NCBI GenBank assembly: GCA_937889655.1
Contig: CALBZG010000052.1
Span: 1 to 10,667 of the forward strand
Source of the DNA: an uncultured Clostridia bacterium
GTDB lineage: Bacteria; Bacillota; Clostridia; Peptostreptococcales; Anaerovoracaceae
DNA length: 10,667 bases
Direction: 5' to 3'
A program made the position numbers and the translations under genes. Every line of letters begins with the position of its first letter. Position 1 is the stretch's first letter. The notes beneath the pieces are model-generated. The model did no database searches and had not been told where the DNA came from. It worked only from the letters and a program-made list of their open reading frames with translations. Positions 6,211-10,667 of the stretch are shown one piece after another.

Positions 6211-6266
6211 AACATTACTTATTTGTAATATAACACATTAAATGTTACATTGCAAATAAGTAACGT
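6211..6266 (-). promoter_or_regulatory. promoter inside a 24-bp-arm inverted repeat (AbiE-type operator)
   Basis: The left arm (6211-6234) and the reverse complement of the right arm (6243/6244-6266) agree at 21 of 24 positions around a 9-base spacer; the core TTACTTATTTG is inverted exactly. On the minus strand TTGCAA (6255-6250) and TATATT (6232-6227) are spaced by 17 bases, with the -35 in one arm and the -10 in the other. A dimeric wHTH protein binding both arms would block polymerase, as known for AbiEi autoregulation. Confidence 0.75.
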
Positions 6267-6271
6267 TCGAT

Positions 6272-6763
6272 TTACAACTGCTCCGTCACCTCATACAGCC
6301 CTTCCGGCTCCATCAGTTTCCATTCGCTGTTGTAGGTGCTGCGTCCCTTCGTTTCGCCGACAAGATACCGTAGGCTATTGCCCACCTTCTCTTTGCAGTA
6401 TTCTATAAACGCATTCGACAGCTGCATCGCCTGACGGTAATGCTCAAGGAGATATCCCGCCCGCTGGTACAGCACCTGAGTATTGTATAAATCGAGATAC
6501 CATTTCAGCTTCTTCTCGTCCAGGTACTGAACTCCTTCCAGACAATTCAGGAGTTCTTCGAGTCCACCTATTTTGTTGAAATCCCGGATACTGTTTTCTT
6601 TAAAATAAAGATTTATGTTCCATTTCTCAAAAATTATGTTCAGCAAGAATGAATGCCGGCTATTTATTTTAATATAAGCGCGATATTCTTTATAATTATA
6701 GAATATCGTGCCGTTTTCAAAAATTTCCCTCATACAATTTGAGGTCGCATTATGCGACCTCAA
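6272..6763 (-). CDS. orphan fragment resembling the C-terminal part of an AbiEi-type antitoxin
   Basis: This open frame encodes 163 residues from a TTG at 6763, or 153 from ATG 6733; neither start has a recognisable ribosome binding site, and a TGA blocks the frame just upstream. The segment YLDEKKLKWYLDLYNTQV followed by LYQRAGYLLEHY (about residues 80-108) resembles the C-terminal region of COG5340/AbiEi-like regulators, where a helix of this kind precedes an RLGYLLE-like motif. Full-length relatives carry an N-terminal winged helix, which is missing here. No nucleotidyltransferase partner of its own is present; the next gene downstream is the separate antitoxin-toxin pair. It looks like a decayed remnant, though codon use (many Lys, Glu, Tyr and Asn codons) still looks coding. 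The family call is tentative. Confidence 0.5.
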   Translation of the reverse strand: MRSHNATSNCMREIFENGTIFYNYKEYRAYIKINSRHSFLLNIIFEKWNINLYFKENSIRDFNKIGGLEELLNCLEGVQYLDEKKLKWYLDLYNTQVLYQRAGYLLEHYRQAMQLSNAFIEYCKEKVGNSLRYLVGETKGRSTYNSEWKLMEPEGLYEVTEQL

Positions 6764-6766
6764 ATT
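6736..6766. repeat. perfect 31-bp palindrome
   Basis: AATTTGAGGTCGCAT (6736-6750) is repeated exactly in inverted form at 6752-6766 around one central base. It lies between the Panacea antitoxin gene and the orphan fragment and covers the fragment's TTG start. There is no T-run after it on either strand, so a simple terminator is unlikely; an operator or an insertion scar is possible. Confidence 0.85.
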
Positions 6767-6794
6767 ATTTCATGCTTATTCAACCTATAGCGGC

Positions 6795-7808
6795 CTATTC
6801 CAACGTAAGTTCCGCCGCCAGCGAAAAAGGAATAACACAATTTTTGTCAGTATGTCTGTATGCTACTTCTTGATGCATCTTTTTTACAATTTTACGCGTA
6901 CTTAGGTTGCCCAGTTCTGATATGACCTTATCTAGAGTTTCTATTTCGGATGAGTTCAATTCCTTGATCTCGAAATCCGGCGCCGAATAAAATTTGTATG
7001 CGATATCCTCATACTGGACAGTATCGAAACATACACCATCCAGCATCATAATGTACTCGTGCCCTTCCGGAACGGCCCCCATGGGCAGCGCGCAATATAC
7101 CAGCCCACTGATCGCTTTTCCATGCCTCTTATAATGGAGCGCATCCGAGTACCACAATAATTTCATCAATTTGACCTTGTAAAGGCTATTTACTTGGGCA
7201 GCGATGTAATTGACCATTTCAATTACTTTTACCAGGTTCAGATCGACCCTGCCGGTTGCTTCTTCATCTTTATACTTTGAATAGACCGCATGGATCAAAC
7301 TGATCAGCAGTGTATTCTCCTCTTCTCCATATAACTCTTTTGCCTTACTGTAATATTTGTTATACGCCTTGCCACTGATCCGACCTTTCGCCTGGGCGAG
7401 AAGGTCCAAAAACCATTCCGGATCTTCCTTGATCTTGCGCAGCACAAGATCTTGCACCTTGGTTTGGACCATGCCGCTCTCATACCGGGCGATCGTTGCC
7501 CCGCCCCAGCTCAGAATCTCGGAAAAATCCTTTTGGCTTACTCCATACTTGTCTCGAATGGCGATGATTTCACCCGATGTCAATAAACCTACTATACCTC
7601 GGTAAGCATCCTTCATCACCAGACTGTTTGCCCTGATCATCTCTTCCGTTTCAAGAAACTCATCGGCGACATCACAATACTCATAGACTGCTTCAAAAGA
7701 TACTTTCTTACCTTTGAACTCTTCTGTTTCGTTCAAGGAAACAGTCTGTACTTCATGCTCTTCCATACATATGAGGCATAATTTCTTTTCCTTATTTATA
7801 ACTTTCAT
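6795..7808 (-). CDS. YgiT/MqsA-type helix-turn-helix antitoxin with C-terminal SocA/Panacea (DUF4065) domain
   Basis: This 337-residue protein has three parts. Residues 1-60 follow the YgiT-type zinc-finger pattern: CLIC gives C11/C14, then VYEYCDVADEF where only C45 remains and the partner position is A48. Residues about 76-118 form a helix-turn-helix (SGEIIAIRDKYGVSQKDFSE, then LSWGGATIARYESG with the ARYESG turn), as in MqsA. Residues about 195-330 form a Panacea/SocA-like domain with LMKLLWYSDALHYKRHGKAI and the ALPMGAVPEG segment. Panacea domains are known as the antitoxin part of many PanAT pairs; MqsA-type HTH antitoxins also repress their operons. Nine bases separate it from the upstream toxin stop codon, and the ribosome binding site TGAGGTGG includes that stop (TGA), so translation is coupled. 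It presumably neutralises the MqsR-like protein. Confidence 0.88.
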   Translation of the reverse strand: MKVINKEKKLCLICMEEHEVQTVSLNETEEFKGKKVSFEAVYEYCDVADEFLETEEMIRANSLVMKDAYRGIVGLLTSGEIIAIRDKYGVSQKDFSEILSWGGATIARYESGMVQTKVQDLVLRKIKEDPEWFLDLLAQAKGRISGKAYNKYYSKAKELYGEEENTLLISLIHAVYSKYKDEEATGRVDLNLVKVIEMVNYIAAQVNSLYKVKLMKLLWYSDALHYKRHGKAISGLVYCALPMGAVPEGHEYIMMLDGVCFDTVQYEDIAYKFYSAPDFEIKELNSSEIETLDKVISELGNLSTRKIVKKMHQEVAYRHTDKNCVIPFSLAAELTLE

Positions 7809-7817
7809 TTTTCCACC

Positions 7818-8267
7818 TCATACTCTCATAAATGGAAAGTCATTGTCTGTATATTGTATCTCAGCATAATGGAATGACATAACAAACACGTAATCATACC
7901 CATCCTGTGATGTATTAAGGAGTTCGACTCGAATCTTAATATATACATCGGCTCCGGAATATTTTCTCCCGAAAACTCGCATTTCACTCTGGTTGCAAAA
8001 CCTTATATCCTTTACTGTTTCTATATATTCCTCCACAGTCAAGCGTGACAGTTCTCTTTTCAACACTTCCACTTCGTCTTCATCAGGGAATAGCTGCCCA
8101 ATGGTATACCTGTTTGTATACCTTTGATCGCGCTGCTCGTCTACATGTCTTTTACATTGGAAGTTTATCTTTGCAGAACCATTACTCAGTGCATAGTGAA
8201 GCCGACTCAAATAAGTTTGAACTTCTGATTTCGATTCGATTCTCTTCGTTTCAGTGATATTTTTCAT
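7818..8267 (-). CDS. MqsR-like toxin (putative RNA interferase)
   Basis: This 149-residue protein starts at ATG 8267. The C-terminal half carries the pattern expected for Firmicute MqsR-family toxins: LTVEEYIE (76-83), MRVFGRKYSGADVYIKI (96-112), and VMSFHYAE (129-136) followed by FPFM, comparable to the VYLKITV and IVSF strands of MqsR. MqsR toxins are RelE-fold mRNA endonucleases. The gene order toxin then antitoxin matches mqsRA. Residues 36-62 (FQCKRHVDEQRDQRY onward) are more divergent. The open frame continues upstream (to 8324 with alternative starts), but that part overlaps the palindromic operator and promoter. ATG 8267 lies at the predicted transcript start, so translation may be leaderless; no ribosome binding site is seen. 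The family call is based on motif pattern and neighbour. Confidence 0.7.
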   Translation of the reverse strand: MKNITETKRIESKSEVQTYLSRLHYALSNGSAKINFQCKRHVDEQRDQRYTNRYTIGQLFPDEDEVEVLKRELSRLTVEEYIETVKDIRFCNQSEMRVFGRKYSGADVYIKIRVELLNTSQDGYDYVFVMSFHYAEIQYTDNDFPFMRV

Positions 8268-8271
8268 ATTT

Positions 8272-8332
8272 ATTGTACCACTGCCCATGGCCATGTCAAG
8301 ATATTTGGTATCAATTGATACCAAATTGTCAA
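8272..8332 (-). promoter_or_regulatory. promoter and palindromic operator of the MqsR-like/Panacea operon
   Basis: TTGACA (8299-8294), 16 bases and TACAAT (8277-8272) form a promoter on the minus strand. Directly upstream is a perfect 24-bp palindrome (8303-8326) with half-site ATTTGGTATCAA, and beyond it a second TTGACA (8332-8327). The operator thus sits against the -35 box, fitting autorepression by the HTH antitoxin. Confidence 0.72.
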
Positions 8333-8333
8333 G

Positions 8334-8364
8334 GAAAAAAACAATTCTTGAATCATTAAGTTGT
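8334..8364 (-). terminator. weak intrinsic terminator after the DUF2779 gene
   Basis: On the minus strand ACAACTT (8364-8358) can pair with AAG and TTGT (about 8350-8341) across a two-base bulge, followed by a run of T (8341-8334). The stop codon of the DUF2779 gene overlaps the stem. The stem is short and AT-rich, so efficiency is uncertain. Confidence 0.45.
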
Positions 8365-10341
8365 ATCTACCAGTTCTCTCAACCCCTCATAGATCATCAC
8401 CATCGCCAGCGTATCCAACTCGCAATACCGAAGCAGGGCCTTGGCGATTTCATTGCGTTCGCAGGGGGAGAGTTCTTCGAACTGCAGCTTGCAGTAGGCG
8501 GTCATGGCTGCGCCGCCTTCGCGGATCTCGCCGTATTCGTCCGAAAGCAAAGCGAAGTCCCGATCCGAGACATTCTGAAACATTTTGGGGATCAGCTTGT
8601 ACGGGTCTGTCACCAATCCGTTTTCGAACTTGATCCAAGTCCAATCCCGATAGTTTAAGCTGGGAATTCCGCCCTTCGCGCCATAGATCGGCTCGGCGTA
8701 TTTTTCCTGCAGAAACCGGGAGTTGTTCAACAGGGCCGGCAATATCTGCTTGATTGAGTTCGACCCCCCGGCGGCCGGATCGTAATAAAACCGCTTGACC
8801 AGCTCCAGCATATCGATCATATTGCGGGGTCCCACCCAGGGCACGTCACTGCGCCCCACCGACTGGCTGACGGTTCGTATGAAGCAAATCAGCTCTTCTC
8901 TGTCCCGGACGGGCTCTTTTTCTTGGAACAGCTGCCTGTGTATCATGTTCAGATAGGTGTTCTCGTGGGCGGCATAGCGGAAGATGCTGCCCTGATCCGG
9001 TTCGAGCTCTGCTTTCAGGGCTCTGACAAAGTCATAATTGGGGAACTTCCCGGGCACGGCGTCCAGGTATTGGCCTTTGTGTTCGATGCGGCCGTCCTGA
9101 TGCACCACGTGGTGTGAAAATTGAAATGCGATCCCTTCGTAGGGGTGTCTTCCTCTGTTGAAGGGAATCGCCACCATGCTCGTTTCGAAATCGATAAAAT
9201 GGAGGGGATAGGTCCAGCGGCTCATGGCCTCTTTCAAAGAATCCACATCGATCCAGGGCTCCGCATCCTTGCTGCCTGCTTTTTGTACCTGCAGCCACTG
9301 TCTTTCGCTGGCGGAGATGCCTGGTTTTCCATCGCTCTTCGGAGCGATATCTTCTTGGGTGACGGCAGACATCTTGATGCGGCCTTCGCCCATGTACAAG
9401 GCCTTTTTTCGGCAGTTCCAAATATCCAGAACCGTCGGCTCTTCGAAATCCTCATCTGCCCAGCCTAGTGCTTCCTTCCAGCATTCGCGAAATCCGCATT
9501 TGAGTCCCCGGGCAATTTCTTCTTCGCCCGCCTTGAACTCACAGCTGCCGCAGGCAGGCGAAGGCATCATCTTGATTTTTCTGTCTATCTCATAGGCTTC
9601 CGCTAAATAGTGAATCCATTCCTCATACCCGTAGATCCGCCCGTTCAGCTCCGTTTCTTCCCCGTACAGAATATCGCAATAGTCGTCCACGGGCACTTTT
9701 TTCAGTAGGGGCTCCGAGAGGTCCTGCTTTGTTAAATTCCCTGTTACTACAACGGGCTTGTGGTCGCTTTCGCCTCTTGTCACTTTGAATTTTTGATTCA
9801 ACCCGTCCGTCGGACATATAGCATTCTTGTCTGCCAGCATCAGAAAGGCCGAAAACGTATATCCGGGCAGGGCCTTTTCCGCTACATATTTCTGGAATGC
9901 AATGTCCTGGATATAGGGCTTCCATCCCGCCACGATCGAGCCCTTGTTCGTTAGGAAGGGATCGCCCGATTCGGGATCAAAAGATTTCGCCTTGACCTCG
10001 ATCAGCTCGATATGTTTGCCGGTCTTTACAAGGATATCCACCCGAACCAGCAGGTTCTCAAAGCAAATGGCGGCTTCGTACAGGGTCACATCCTTGTTTT
10101 CGATAAGCTCACCGGTCTGTCGCAGCGCATCCTCCGGGTCCAGCGCATCGACAAGCAGGCCGCCGGGGAAATAGTTCTGTGCAAGGGCTCCCACCTGGAA
10201 TCCCCCGTCGGCCAGCGCCTCGAGGAACGGATCCTCGAGGGACCGGTTCGCATATTCCTCCTTGCCCGTATAATACAGCTTGGCCGGGCACTCCGCCGCC
10301 AGCTTGTAGCGGGATTTTGTAAGGTATCTTTGCTTGGTCAT
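8356..10341 (-). CDS. DUF2779 protein: Cas4-like PD-(D/E)XK region fused to a DEDD exonuclease-like domain
   Basis: This 661-residue protein has two nuclease-like halves. The N-terminal part has AECPAKLYY with C18, then LVRVDILV (D102) and HIELIEVKAK (E115, K117), the spacing of a PD-(D/E)XK core. Four cysteines follow at C264, C267, C282 and C287. One early and several late cysteines recall the Fe-S cluster of Cas4/AddB-type nucleases. The C-terminal half is the DUF2779 domain: FIDFET (D384, E386), RYAAHENTYL (E460), NMIDMLEL (D510) and RYCELDTLAM (D643), the pattern of acidic residues in RNase H-fold 3'-5' exonucleases. Neither activity is proved. The gene stands next to two toxin-antitoxin systems. 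The start at ATG 10341 overlaps the stop of a six-codon ORF (ATGA), and the only ribosome binding site (AAAGGAG) belongs to that short ORF. Confidence 0.88.
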   Translation of the reverse strand: MTKQRYLTKSRYKLAAECPAKLYYTGKEEYANRSLEDPFLEALADGGFQVGALAQNYFPGGLLVDALDPEDALRQTGELIENKDVTLYEAAICFENLLVRVDILVKTGKHIELIEVKAKSFDPESGDPFLTNKGSIVAGWKPYIQDIAFQKYVAEKALPGYTFSAFLMLADKNAICPTDGLNQKFKVTRGESDHKPVVVTGNLTKQDLSEPLLKKVPVDDYCDILYGEETELNGRIYGYEEWIHYLAEAYEIDRKIKMMPSPACGSCEFKAGEEEIARGLKCGFRECWKEALGWADEDFEEPTVLDIWNCRKKALYMGEGRIKMSAVTQEDIAPKSDGKPGISASERQWLQVQKAGSKDAEPWIDVDSLKEAMSRWTYPLHFIDFETSMVAIPFNRGRHPYEGIAFQFSHHVVHQDGRIEHKGQYLDAVPGKFPNYDFVRALKAELEPDQGSIFRYAAHENTYLNMIHRQLFQEKEPVRDREELICFIRTVSQSVGRSDVPWVGPRNMIDMLELVKRFYYDPAAGGSNSIKQILPALLNNSRFLQEKYAEPIYGAKGGIPSLNYRDWTWIKFENGLVTDPYKLIPKMFQNVSDRDFALLSDEYGEIREGGAAMTAYCKLQFEELSPCERNEIAKALLRYCELDTLAMVMIYEGLRELVDTT

Positions 10342-10358
10342 ATCATTAGTAAGATCAT
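10338..10358 (-). CDS. six-codon upstream ORF coupled to the DUF2779 gene
   Basis: ATG ATC TTA CTA ATG ATA TGA encodes MILLMI. AAAGGAG (10376-10370) lies 11 bases before its ATG, and its TGA overlaps the ATG of the DUF2779 gene in ATGA. The main gene itself has no ribosome binding site at normal distance, so termination-reinitiation is a plausible way to start it. The ORF is very short and could be chance. Confidence 0.4.
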   Translation of the reverse strand: MILLMI

Positions 10359-10399
10359 TCTAATTTTATCTCCTTTAACTGTTGAATCAATCCTATTAA

Positions 10400-10667
10400 T
10401 CAAGATACTACCCAATATTTTCTTTCCACACCAAAACTCCCTCTTTCATTCGCAACAAAGCCCAAGGATTCACAATAATCTCGATAAATTTTTTCAATTT
10501 CAGGATTTGATTTGGGTTTCATGCTCAAAATCATAGAAATCGCAGGATTGGTTTCTCTTCCATTTTTGTAATCGTTGTTCTGATGAGATTCCATGCTGTT
10601 TCTTGCGTAGCCTTGTCACCGCCGGGATATAATTGATGCAAAAAGCCGGTTAGAAATTGACCCACCC
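10400..10667 (-). pseudogene. 3' end of an unrecognised gene with an apparent single-base frameshift
   Basis: The gene enters from the right edge. Two minus-strand frames join into one sensible protein. The first (10667 to about 10612) reads QFLTGFLHQLYPGGDK; the second (about 10612 to 10400) reads GYARNSMESHQNNDY, continuing to a C-terminus ending GSFGVERKYWVVS. Restoring one base in the GG at 10611-10612 gives LYPGGDKGYARNSM without a stop, so a lost G is the simple explanation. The second frame alone opens at ATG 10594 (64 codons) but has no ribosome binding site there, and the coding character extends upstream of that ATG. No heptameric slip site is seen. I do not recognise the family. 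A sequencing error cannot be excluded. It precedes the DUF2779 gene by about 40 bases. Confidence 0.55.

Noticed and set aside
8268..8324. N-terminal extension of the MqsR-like toxin from a TTG at 8324
   Set aside because: The extension would be encoded by the palindromic operator and the promoter itself and has no ribosome binding site.

Overview
The window looks like a chromosomal segment from an anaerobic Firmicute of the Clostridia type. The reasons are a canonical T-box leader, strong AGGAGG-type ribosome binding sites, sigma-A promoters close to TTGACA/TATAAT, and a flavin reductase-rubredoxin fusion of the kind known from anaerobic clostridia. No genus can be named from the sequence alone. 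Almost every gene lies on the minus strand; the one clear exception is a 33-codon gene at 3349-3450.

Right-hand metabolic part when read on the minus strand (about 1-4407): a partial trpB2 gene (TrpB-like tryptophan synthase beta chain, 1-542) sits behind a complete regulatory leader. This has a TTGACA-17-TATAGT promoter, a T-box riboswitch with a UGG (Trp) specifier, and an intrinsic terminator. Upstream are an M20 metallohydrolase (909-2159) and a high-molecular-weight rubredoxin-like flavoprotein (2161-2808), one base apart and probably cotranscribed. A non-coding stretch of about 540 bases follows (2809-3348). It holds a strong hairpin and three tandem 84-bp units, each able to fold into a 63-nt hairpin. 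Next come a small lysine-rich protein on the plus strand, a terminator it shares with a YbjQ-family gene on the minus strand, and a cupin-fold protein.

Accessory part (about 4440-10667), visibly AT-richer between about 4440 and 8350: (i) an AbiEii-like nucleotidyltransferase toxin with a large winged-helix antitoxin, under a promoter embedded in a long inverted repeat; (ii) an orphan fragment resembling the C-terminal part of AbiEi-type antitoxins, preceded by a perfect 31-bp palindrome; (iii) an MqsR-like toxin followed by an antitoxin that joins a YgiT/MqsA-type N-terminus, a helix-turn-helix and a SocA/Panacea (DUF4065) domain, under a palindromic operator; (iv) a 661-residue DUF2779 protein that appears to join a Cas4-like PD-(D/E)XK domain with four cysteines to a DEDD-type exonuclease-like domain, and may be translated by coupling to a six-codon upstream ORF; (v) at the edge, the 3' end of an unrecognised gene with an apparent single-base frameshift. 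Together these look like a small defence or toxin-antitoxin island next to ordinary metabolic genes.

The least conventional items are the tandem hairpin array, the MqsR/Panacea pair with an altered zinc knuckle, the AbiEii partner with an internal winged helix behind a possible degenerate nuclease-like domain, and the dual-nuclease-like DUF2779 protein. All family assignments come from reading motifs; no database search was run.
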